Assembly (NCBI RefSeq): GCF_005047355.1
Contig: NZ_SUMC01000008.1
Span: forward strand, 124,001 to 188,000
Origin: Actinacidiphila oryziradicis
Lineage (GTDB): Bacteria; Actinomycetota; Actinomycetes; Streptomycetales; Streptomycetaceae
Reading direction: 5' to 3'
Length of the DNA stretch: 64,000 nucleotides
The notes beneath the pieces were generated by a model that was given only the letters and a program-made list of their open reading frames with translations, was not told the origin of the DNA and made no database searches. Position numbers and translations under genes: made by a program. This document shows, one piece after another, positions 1 to 7,181 of this stretch. How positions within the stretch are numbered: position 1 is the first letter of the stretch; the number at the start of each line of letters is the position of its first letter.

Positions 1-1
1 G

Positions 2-19
2 GTCCTCCCCGACGAGGAC
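2..19. terminator. Small hairpin at the window edge
   Basis: GTCCTC (2-7) and GAGGAC (14-19) can pair around a 6-base loop. It probably belongs to the end of a gene that lies outside the window. There is no T-run that I can see. Confidence 0.25.
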
Positions 20-82
20 TGACAACCCCCATCGGGTTGGATGGGTACGCGCACAACCGACACGCACCCAGGAGGCCGCAGG

Positions 83-1234
83 ATGACACCGCCCCGCGCA
101 CACGAAGACTGCGCGCCCGGCGAGGGCGAGAGCACCCGTAGCGTGCACGCGGGCCGTCCCCCTGCGGAGCCGTACGAGCCCTCGCTGCCGGGCCCGGTGT
201 TCGCGGCGCACTACCACCTCCCCGGCGAGGCGACGGGCCCGTACACCTACGGGCGGGACGAGAACCCGACCTGGACGCGGCTGGAGCGGGCGATCTCGGA
301 GCTGGAAGTCCCGGAGGGCCCCGCGGAGACGATCGTCTTCTCCTCCGGCATGGGCGCGATCGCGTCCGTCCTGCTGTCGCAGGTCCGCTCCGGAGACACC
401 GTCGTACTGCCCTCCGACAGCTACCAGGCGACGCGCAGCCTCCAGCAGCGCCTTGAGTCCTACGGCGTCGCCGTACGCCTCGCTCCCACCGCTGGCGACG
501 CGCAGTTGGAGGCGCTGCTGGGCGCGAAGCTCCTGTGGATCGAGACCCCGTCCAATCCGGCACTGGATGTGTGCGACATCCGGCGGCTGGCGGAAGCCGC
601 GCACCGGGCGGGCGTGCTGGTGGCGGTCGACAACACCCTGGCGACGCCGCTGGGTCAGCGTCCGCTAGGCCTGGGGGCGGACTTCTCCGTGGCGAGCGGC
701 ACAAAGGCGCTGAGCGGCCACGGCGACCTGCTGCTGGGCTATGTCACCACCCGCGCTCCGGAACTCGCCGCACAGGTGCGGCGGTGGCGCAAGACGGTCG
801 GAGCGATCCCCGGCCCGATGGAGACGTGGCTGGCACACCGCTCCCTGTCGACCCTCGCCCTGCGGGTGGACCGCCAGGCGGCGAACGCGCTGGCCCTCGC
901 GGAGGCGCTCCGCGACCGGCCCGAGGTGACGGGGCTGCGCCACCCGGGCCTGCCGGGGGACCCGGCGTACCAGGTGGCGGCGGGGCAGATGCGCCGGTTC
1001 GGCAGTGTGGTGTCCTTCACCCTGCCGGACCGCGATTACGCGGAGCGGTTCCTGGCGGGATTGCGGATGACCACGGAGGCGACAAGCTTCGGAAGTGTGA
1101 CCAGCACAGCGGAGCGCCGGGCGCGGTGGGGCGGCGACGCGGTGCCGGAAGGTTTTATCCGTTTCTCGGTCGGGGTGGAGGACGCGGCGGACATCGTGGG
1201 GGATGTGCTGCGCGCGCTGGATGGCGTCAAATAG
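83..1234 (+). CDS. Trans-sulfuration PLP enzyme (cystathionine gamma-lyase/synthase type)
   Basis: Predicted PLP-dependent enzyme of the Cys/Met metabolism fold (383 aa), which cleaves or forms C-S bonds in cysteine/methionine interconversion in the cytoplasm. The PLP-binding lysine sits in the motif SGTKALSGHGD (Lys208), preceded by the family block WIETPSNPALDVCDI and by VAVDNTLATPL. The start at 83 is chosen because GGAGG lies at 71-75, 7 bases upstream; an in-frame ATG at 41 has no such site. Length is normal for the family. Sequence alone does not separate gamma-lyase from gamma-synthase or methionine gamma-lyase. It stands alone, with the LysR gene downstream on the same strand and 321 bases between them. 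Confidence 0.85.
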   Translation: MTPPRAHEDCAPGEGESTRSVHAGRPPAEPYEPSLPGPVFAAHYHLPGEATGPYTYGRDENPTWTRLERAISELEVPEGPAETIVFSSGMGAIASVLLSQVRSGDTVVLPSDSYQATRSLQQRLESYGVAVRLAPTAGDAQLEALLGAKLLWIETPSNPALDVCDIRRLAEAAHRAGVLVAVDNTLATPLGQRPLGLGADFSVASGTKALSGHGDLLLGYVTTRAPELAAQVRRWRKTVGAIPGPMETWLAHRSLSTLALRVDRQAANALALAEALRDRPEVTGLRHPGLPGDPAYQVAAGQMRRFGSVVSFTLPDRDYAERFLAGLRMTTEATSFGSVTSTAERRARWGGDAVPEGFIRFSVGVEDAADIVGDVLRALDGVK

Positions 1235-1387
1235 CACCAAACAGTCAAAAGGTGCCAAAAAAGGGCCAACCGACGGGGGTATGCACGGATTTGCCCATGC
1301 GGAATGGGTGGCCCGAGCCTCCCCCCTCGTGGCTCGGACCACCCTGGCTTGACGTGCGGAGATCCGCTCGAACAAGGCTAGTTGACT

Positions 1388-1420
1388 CTGCGTCAGTGTC
1401 CAATCACAGTAACGACGCAG
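1388..1420. promoter_or_regulatory. Inverted repeat in the leader of the LysR gene, possible operator
   Basis: CTGCGTC (1388-1394) and GACGCAG (1414-1420) form a perfect inverted repeat with a 19-base spacer, about 135 bases before the LysR start. An AT-rich stretch unusual for this genome (1423-1440) follows directly. LysR proteins commonly bind interrupted dyads near their own promoters, so this is a candidate autoregulatory site. The rest of the 1235-1555 gap shows no gene. Confidence 0.35.
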
Positions 1421-1555
1421 ACCTATCGATATATTTATAGTTGCGGCCCCTGCCCAGTCATGACAGTCACCAGGACAGCCCGCTACAGCCACAACTACAA
1501 CCACACGAACCACACCAGCCACGCAAGACACAGAAGCCCCTCAAGGAGCGGCCCC

Positions 1556-2455
1556 ATGGATCTGGCTCTGCTGCGCACGTTCATCACGGTGCACCGGGCC
1601 GGCTCCTTCACCCGGGCCGCCCAGCTGCTCGGGCTCTCCCAACCCGCCGTCACCGGACAGATACGCAGCCTGGAACGCCAGGTCGGCCGCCCCCTCTTCC
1701 TCCGGCTCCCGCGCGGCGTCGCCCCCACCAGCGTCGGTGACGAACTCGCCCACAAGGTCGCTCCGCACCTCGACGCACTCCTCGAAATCGCCGAGAACGA
1801 CCTCGCCGACGAGTCCGGCAGCCGCACCCTTCACCTCATCGGCCCGCCGAGCTTCACCGCCTTGCGCGCCCTCCCCGCGCTCGCCGCGCTGGCCGCCGAA
1901 GGGCTCTCCCTACGCGTCGCGCTCAGCCGCGCGGACGAGGACGGGCTGGCCGGCCTCGCCGCCGGCCACCACGACCTGTGCATCGGCACCCTGCGCTCCC
2001 GCGACCGGCTGCTGGCCGCGACCCCACTGTGGGACGAGGAGCAGGTACTCATCGCCTCCCCCGGCTGGCAGGAGCGGACCGGCGGCCCGCAGGCGGTGCG
2101 CGCCGGCGGCCCCGATGTCCTGCGCAACGTACCCGTCATCAGCTTCGACGAGGAGCTGCCCCTCCTCAGCCACTACTGGTTGGCCGTGTTCGACACCAGG
2201 TCCACCCACGTGCCCGCGATTGTCGTGCCCGACCTGCGGGCAGTCCTGCTGGCCGTGATCGCCGGCGCCGGCATGGCCGTACTGCCGCGCTATATGTGCT
2301 GCGACGCGCTCAGCTCGGGCGCGGCGGTAGCGCTCATCGACCCGCCGGTGCCCCCGCTGCGTACGTACTTCCTGTCCGTACGAGCCGGAACCCTCGCCCT
2401 GCCGCACATTGCGAGGGCGCACGACCGGCTACTGCGCGCCGCATCCGCCTGGTAG
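1556..2455 (+). CDS. LysR-family transcriptional regulator
   Basis: 299 aa, the usual LysR length. Residues 1-60 form the winged helix-turn-helix (MDLALLRTFITVHRAGSF then LLGLSQPAVTGQIRSLE, the recognition helix region). The remainder is the periplasmic-binding-like effector domain with alternating alpha/beta segments. The start at 1556 is supported by AAGGAG at 1543-1548, 7 bases away; the open frame upstream is non-coding leader. It is not divergent from a target gene, so its regulon is not obvious from position; the trans-sulfuration gene upstream and the Nudix gene downstream are both on the same strand. The effector is unknown. Confidence 0.85.
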   Translation: MDLALLRTFITVHRAGSFTRAAQLLGLSQPAVTGQIRSLERQVGRPLFLRLPRGVAPTSVGDELAHKVAPHLDALLEIAENDLADESGSRTLHLIGPPSFTALRALPALAALAAEGLSLRVALSRADEDGLAGLAAGHHDLCIGTLRSRDRLLAATPLWDEEQVLIASPGWQERTGGPQAVRAGGPDVLRNVPVISFDEELPLLSHYWLAVFDTRSTHVPAIVVPDLRAVLLAVIAGAGMAVLPRYMCCDALSSGAAVALIDPPVPPLRTYFLSVRAGTLALPHIARAHDRLLRAASAW

Positions 2456-2536
2456 CACGCCCCGCCGGGAACCGGGCGCTCCGATTCACCGCGCCCGGGG
2501 TGTTTGCCGCCTCCCCTGTCGCGGCAGATCTCCTGC

Positions 2537-3049
2537 ATGTCCCCGGACTCCGAAGCCCGACCCACCCGCCCGGTGGTCAAACGCACCGCCCGCGCCATCC
2601 TGCTCGACGGCGGCCCCGACAGCTGGTCGCTGCTCCTGATCAAGCGCACCAAGCCCGGCCTCAGCCCCTACTGGGTCACCCCCGGCGGCGGCGTCGAGCC
2701 CTCCGACGCCTCGGTCGTCGACGCCCTCCACCGCGAGGTCGACGAAGAGCTCGGCGCCAAGGTCACCGATGTGGTGCCCGCCTTCGTCGACACCATCGAG
2801 CACATCGCGGACGACGGCTCGCACGGCGTAAAGGTGCAGTACTTCTTCGTCTGCCGGCTCGCGTCCATGGACCCCCGCCTACGGCACGGCCCCGAAATCG
2901 ATGAGCCGAGCGGTGAGTACGAGATCGTCCGGGTGCCCTTCAGCCGGGTCGGCCTGGCCTCCGTGGAGATCGTGCCGCTCACCCTGCGCCACTATCTGGA
3001 CGCGAACATCGAAGGCGTGCTGGGCCTGCTCTCGCCGGACCTCGGCTAG
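2537..3049 (+). CDS. Nudix hydrolase
   Basis: 170 aa. The Nudix box is visible as GGGVEPSDASVVDALHREVD followed by EELGAKV: the catalytic REVDEELG core is intact, while the first conserved Glu of the consensus (G-x5-E) is Ala. Such proteins hydrolyse nucleoside diphosphate derivatives (NDP-sugars, oxidised nucleotides, NADH and others) using Mg2+ held by the box glutamates. Substrate cannot be told from sequence. The ATG at 2537 is preferred over a TTG at 2504 that would put a non-conserved tail in front; the ribosome site is weak. It is convergent with the flavohemoglobin gene. Confidence 0.8.
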   Translation: MSPDSEARPTRPVVKRTARAILLDGGPDSWSLLLIKRTKPGLSPYWVTPGGGVEPSDASVVDALHREVDEELGAKVTDVVPAFVDTIEHIADDGSHGVKVQYFFVCRLASMDPRLRHGPEIDEPSGEYEIVRVPFSRVGLASVEIVPLTLRHYLDANIEGVLGLLSPDLG

Positions 3050-3080
3050 CCGGTGCCCGGCCCGGCGGCCGGCGCCGGTT
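3048..3080. terminator. Hairpin between convergent Nudix and flavohemoglobin genes
   Basis: AGCCGGTGCC (3048-3057) pairs with GGCGCCGGTT (3071-3080) with two G-U pairs and a 13-base GC-rich loop. It overlaps both stop codons, so it could end transcription from either side. Confidence 0.45.
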
Positions 3081-4564
3081 CAGTCACCCGAGGCGACAAG
3101 CTCCTCGACCAGGTCGTGGCGGATCCGCTGCGACGGCACCCCGATGCCGACCAGTGACTCCACACCGCTGCGGATCATCCCCGGCGGCCCGCTGACATAC
3201 GCGTCGTACTCGGGCCACGGGCCGCACTTCCGGACGAGGTCCGTCAGCGGCTCGTCCACCACAGCGCGGACCGAAAGCCAGGAGTGCTCCTTCTGAAGCC
3301 GCAGCATCGTGTCCAGGTCGTACAGGTCGCGGTCACTGCGCGCGCCGTAGAAAACCTCGACCGCCCGCTTGCGGCCGTGCTGAGCGACATCCTCGACCAG
3401 TGCCTTGATCGGCGCTATGCCGGTGCCACCGCCCAGGCACAGCAGCCCGTTGTCAGTGCTGTGGTCCACAGTCATGGAACCGGCCGGAGGACCGAGCCGG
3501 ATCACATCGCCCGGCCGCGCCCGGCGCACCAGCGCGGTGCTGACCCAGCCGGCCGGTACCGCCTTGACGTGGAAGGAGAGCAGCCCGTCGGAACGGGGGG
3601 AGGAAGCGAACGAGTAGTGCCGCCACACCCGGGGCCACCAGGGGGTCTCCATCGCCGTGTACTGGCCCGCGAGAAAGGGGTACGGCTGGTCGGGACGGAC
3701 CGTGACCACCGCTATGTCCGGGGTCCGCAGCTCGTGCGAGACGACCTCAGCCCGCCACCACGGCGGCGCGTGCCTCTCGTCCGCCGCCGCCGCGTCGATC
3801 ATGATCTGCGAGATCGCCGTGTACGCGCGCACCCACGCCGCCTCGGTCTCCGCGTCCCAGACCGCCGCCGCGTACCTCGTCAGCGCGCCGATAAGGCATT
3901 CCCCGACCGCCGGATAGTGCTCGGGCCGTGTGCCGTACTTGCGGTGTCCCCGGCCCAGATTGGCCAGGTACTCCGAGAGCACCTTGGGATTGTCGATGTG
4001 CTCGGCCGCGGTCAGCAGCGCCTTCACCAGGCGGTCCCGCTGGGCGTCCATCGCCGCCGGGAACAGCTCACGCAGCTCCGGGTGCTGGATGAACAGCAAC
4101 GCGTAGAAGTACGACGTCGTCTTGTCCGCGACCGGCGCCACCTCGGCCATCGTCCGCCGGATCAGTATCGCGTCCGGCGAGGGCCCGGCCCCGGCCTCCG
4201 GCGGCCGCGGCTGCGGCACTTCGGGCGGCAGCGCAGCAGCCGGGCGGCCGGCGGCCGGCGGAGCCGGCTGAGCAGCCGGGGCCGACGGAGGCGCCGGCTG
4301 GGCCGTAGGAGGCCCCGGACGAGCCGACGGAGGCACCGGACGGGCGGAACCCCTGCCGACGGGGCGTATGGGGCTCACGGGGCGGCTAGGCACTCCTCCC
4401 GCGGCGCCCCCCTCCCGCTCCGAGGGAGGGGACTGGCGCGGCCGGGGTGTGAACCAGCCGCCGCCACCCGCCGGTTCAGAGGCGTTCGCGGAGACATTCA
4501 TCGGGGCGTTCGCGGACTCGTTGTGCGATTCGGAATCGGCCGGATTGGTGGTCAGAGCGTCCAT
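3080..4564 (-). CDS. Flavohemoglobin-like protein (globin + FAD/NAD reductase)
   Basis: 494 aa in three parts. Residues 1-120 are a proline/alanine/serine-rich extension not found in classical Hmp. Residues ~125-260 are a globin domain (ILIRRTMAEVAPVADKTTSY onward, with the proximal-His region GHRKYGTRPEHYP). Residues ~265-494 are a ferredoxin-reductase module with the flavin motif RHYSFASSP, the NAD-binding stretch LLCLGGGTGIAPIKALVED and the C-terminal YVSGPPGMI. Family members oxidise nitric oxide to nitrate with NAD(P)H. The start at 4564 (MDALTTNPADS) is chosen because the upstream open frame lacks conservation-like character; no strong ribosome site is seen. A 267-base gap to the HAD gene leaves room for its own promoter. 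Confidence 0.8.
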   Translation of the reverse strand: MDALTTNPADSESHNESANAPMNVSANASEPAGGGGWFTPRPRQSPPSEREGGAAGGVPSRPVSPIRPVGRGSARPVPPSARPGPPTAQPAPPSAPAAQPAPPAAGRPAAALPPEVPQPRPPEAGAGPSPDAILIRRTMAEVAPVADKTTSYFYALLFIQHPELRELFPAAMDAQRDRLVKALLTAAEHIDNPKVLSEYLANLGRGHRKYGTRPEHYPAVGECLIGALTRYAAAVWDAETEAAWVRAYTAISQIMIDAAAADERHAPPWWRAEVVSHELRTPDIAVVTVRPDQPYPFLAGQYTAMETPWWPRVWRHYSFASSPRSDGLLSFHVKAVPAGWVSTALVRRARPGDVIRLGPPAGSMTVDHSTDNGLLCLGGGTGIAPIKALVEDVAQHGRKRAVEVFYGARSDRDLYDLDTMLRLQKEHSWLSVRAVVDEPLTDLVRKCGPWPEYDAYVSGPPGMIRSGVESLVGIGVPSQRIRHDLVEELVASGD

Positions 4565-4831
4565 GGTCAGCTTCGCCTCGAGCTTCTCCCGGTCGGATTC
4601 CGTACGTCGGCCACAGGTCCTGCGGGGAAACCGTGCCACACGAGAGCCGCGCAACGGACAAATAGCCGGAATCGCGGGAAACGGGGCCACCGATCACGTT
4701 ATGCTCCGTCTGCTCACGGTGTGTATGCCGATCTCTCCGCAGTCGAACGCAGTCGACCCTACCTGGAGCGCGGCATTCCACAACCCCTCACAATTTGCGT
4801 GATTTCCACCACAAGTGATGTTGCGTAATAT

Positions 4832-5467
4832 CTACCTACTTGACACCAATTCGTACGCCTCCCGGAGATCCCGCCCGGTGTACGCGTGCGTGGCCAGCCC
4901 GCTCACATGGTGATCGCCATTGACCGCCACCGACACCGGCACTGTCCCGAACAGCACCGTGTCCGACATCGAGTCGCCGTACGCCACGCAGTCGGCCCAG
5001 CCCACCCCGTACCGCGCGCAAAGCTCACCCGCGATCGTCACCTTCGACTCCGGCAGCAGAATCTTCGCCGGGTCCAGCACCGCCTCCGCCGGGAACGGCA
5101 CTTCCGGGAACACCGAGGCCCGCGCCTCGTGCACGCCCCACTCCAACAGCCGCCGCACAAAGAAATCCGGGGACAGCGAGATCACCGCGCAGTATTCACC
5201 GCGCGCCGTGATCTCCGCCCACACCTCCCGGATGCCCCGAAGCCATGGCGCGCCATCGAACGCCGCCGCCAACCGATCCTGCGTGAGCGAGGACCACATT
5301 CCGTACGCCCGCTCCGCATACCGCACCGGGTTGATCTCCCCCGCCCCGAACGCCATGTCCAACGCCCGGAACTCCTCGACCAGCCCCAGTCCCTTCGCCA
5401 GCTCCACATTCGCCGACGAGCCGTACATCAACGTCCCGTCCATATCAAAGATATGCAACCGCCCCAC
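4832..5467 (-). CDS. HAD-family phosphatase (SerB-like)
   Basis: 211 aa. The GTG start at 5467 follows GGGGAGACGGC and gives a protein opening with RLHIFDMDGTLMYGS, which is HAD motif I with the nucleophile Asp and the acid/base Asp. AVISLSPDFF provides motif II, and VAYGDSMSDTVLFG provides motif IV with the acidic Mg2+ ligands. The cap lies between motifs I and II, as in phosphoserine-phosphatase-like (subfamily IB) enzymes. Probable cytoplasmic phosphomonoesterase of unknown substrate. It stands as a single gene reading leftward toward the flavohemoglobin gene. Confidence 0.8.
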   Translation of the reverse strand: MGRLHIFDMDGTLMYGSSANVELAKGLGLVEEFRALDMAFGAGEINPVRYAERAYGMWSSLTQDRLAAAFDGAPWLRGIREVWAEITARGEYCAVISLSPDFFVRRLLEWGVHEARASVFPEVPFPAEAVLDPAKILLPESKVTIAGELCARYGVGWADCVAYGDSMSDTVLFGTVPVSVAVNGDHHVSGLATHAYTGRDLREAYELVSSR

Positions 5468-5640
5468 GCCGTCTCCCCTGCCGCCACCAGACCATGACCC
5501 CCGCACCAGCACCCTGCCACATACCCCGTCCACCCGCCCCCCACCACCCCCGGTCACCGCGTGGGCACGCCCTGACCGGTCCCGGCGTGCGGACCGGGAC
5601 CGGTCAGGGCGTCAGCAGGGCCAGGGAGGCGCGTGGACGG

Positions 5641-5814
5641 TCAGGAGAGGTACGACTCGATCACCGAGACGGCCCGCAGCGTCCCGCCGGCCGCGCGCAG
5701 TTCCTCCCGCAACTCCCGCGACCGGCGGGCCACTCCCGGGTCGCCGATGAGGCTCAGCACGGCTTCGCGCAGGACAGCCGCGGTCGCCTCCTGCTTGGCC
5801 ACATGCCGGCCCCA
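5641..5814 (-). pseudogene. C-terminal remnant of a glycosyltransferase gene
   Basis: Reading leftward from an in-frame TAG at 5815-5817, 57 codons run to a TGA at 5641. They encode a peptide with the character of the C-terminal helix pair of UDP/dTDP-sugar glycosyltransferases: VAKQEATAAVLREAVLSLIG, then DPGVARRSRELREELRA, then AAGGTLRAVSVIESYLS. There is no start codon with a ribosome site and nothing recognisable upstream, so this is the tail of a deleted gene. The family call rests on the pattern of the final helices and is tentative. Confidence 0.4.
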
Positions 5815-5899
5815 CTACAGCGAAGCTGATGACCAGAGTCCTACTTCAGCAGCTTTGCTCGCCTACTGCTCATCTACATGGCCGTTCGCTGAACCAAAT

Positions 5900-5928
5900 C
5901 GGATCCCTACACCTGGTGTAGGGATCCG
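5900..5928. repeat. Perfect 29-base interrupted palindrome
   Basis: Arms CGGATCCCTACACC (5900-5913) and GGTGTAGGGATCCG (5915-5928) are exact reverse complements around a single T. It lies in the non-coding stretch between the glycosyltransferase remnant and the WD40 gene. It could be a terminator for the leftward WD40 gene (ends 6107), an operator, or an attachment scar. Nothing else is recognisable in 5815-6106. Confidence 0.7.
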
Positions 5929-6106
5929 GAAAGGTCGAGCAGCACGACCTGCGGTGTCGCGGTACTTCGGCATTCGCGGTAGGGCTGCGGCTCTCGTACT
6001 TGAGCACTGCGCGAGACCGCAGCGCCGGTGGTCGATGCGGCTTCCGCCATCGCCGTCGACGCCTGTCGGTTCTAGCCTTGCCCCGTCCCACGAGGCCCGG
6101 CGCCAC

Positions 6107-7066
6107 TCAGCGGGGTGGATCGGCGAGGCGACGGACAGCCACCGCTTCGCCTGCCTGGGTCGCGAGCCACACCGATCCGTCGAAACAGCTCAGGGCGGCG
6201 GGGCCGGTTCCCGGCAGGGGAGCACCCAGTATTTTGCCGCTGACGGCGTCCCATACGCGGACTGGGCCATCGTACGGAGCAATGAACAGCACGCCGCCGC
6301 CTGCTGCGGTGGCGCAGGCCAGGAAGGTCTCCGGGCCCGGTCGCAAGAGCGGGCCGATCGGTTCGCCCGTGACCGCGTCCCAGCGAGACAGGGTGCCGTG
6401 CATGTCGAGGGAGGCGAGCATGACGCGCCCATCGCTCAGGGCGAGGGAGACCAACTGCATGTTGTACTGACCGGGCCCGTGGATGGGGTTTCCGTACGGT
6501 TGGCCGGATGCGGCGTTCCAGCGGAGGATGCGGCCTGCCTCGTCCTCCGAGGCGATCAGCGGAGTGCCGTCGGGCAGCGTGATGGCTGTGATGGCCTTGA
6601 CGCAGATGGTGTGGCCGGCCAGCGGCGGTCCCAAGGGCTCACCCGTCGCGGCGTCCCAGCGGTACACCGAGAAGCCGCAGTGGCCAGCCCCGGCGATGAA
6701 CGCGCGGCCGTCCGGTAGGAGCCCCGTGGCCACGTCCCAGATGGTGTCATTGGCCGCCATCGCGTACCCATCCAGCTCCGCGCCGGTCAGCGCGTCGAGC
6801 CGCAGTACACCGTCTTCCGTGGCCACCGCCACCACCGGGTTGCGGCCCGGCGGTGAGGCGACCGCTAGCGCGTTGGGGAACCACACATCGTCCGAACGCC
6901 ACAGCATCCTGCCGGTGGCTATGTCCCAGCGGCGGATCTCCTGGCCTTCGCAGGAGGAGAGCAGGACCACGTGCCCTGACCGGGCACGTGCCAACTTCGG
7001 CCAGAGGATGTGTCCTGGCTCGGAAGCGAAAGTCGTCACTCGTGCCGTGCGTGTCCCCTGCGGCAT
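6107..7066 (-). CDS. WD40-type beta-propeller protein
   Basis: 319 aa with repeated blades ending in W-D/N-A-x-[TS]-G: RRWDIATGRML, YRWDAATGEPLGPPLAGHT, LRWNAASGQPYGNP, SRWDAVTGEPIGPLL and VRVWDAVSGKILGAPL, so about six to seven blades of one propeller. No catalytic domain, signal peptide or membrane segment is seen. It is probably a cytoplasmic scaffold of unknown partner. The ATG at 7066 follows GGAGG closely; a longer frame to 7156 starts with TTG and looks non-coding. Such proteins are often encoded in several copies in Streptomyces, frequently beside regulators; here it stands alone. Confidence 0.7.
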   Translation of the reverse strand: MPQGTRTARVTTFASEPGHILWPKLARARSGHVVLLSSCEGQEIRRWDIATGRMLWRSDDVWFPNALAVASPPGRNPVVAVATEDGVLRLDALTGAELDGYAMAANDTIWDVATGLLPDGRAFIAGAGHCGFSVYRWDAATGEPLGPPLAGHTICVKAITAITLPDGTPLIASEDEAGRILRWNAASGQPYGNPIHGPGQYNMQLVSLALSDGRVMLASLDMHGTLSRWDAVTGEPIGPLLRPGPETFLACATAAGGGVLFIAPYDGPVRVWDAVSGKILGAPLPGTGPAALSCFDGSVWLATQAGEAVAVRRLADPPR

Positions 7067-7181
7067 CACACCTCCGCGCGTCGCTGGTCCGGCTGACCAA
7101 TGCTGAACTACTGGATGTTGCTGATGCAGTGCTGAAATACCCGTCCAGTTGATCAACTACATCAGTTTCCTACAGCCTGGA

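Noticed and set aside
535..1440. 301-aa frame overlapping the trans-sulfuration gene
   Set aside because: Arg/Gly/Pro-rich low-complexity translation with no family pattern; it is a shadow of the real gene, as are most long frames on the opposite strands of GC-rich genes.
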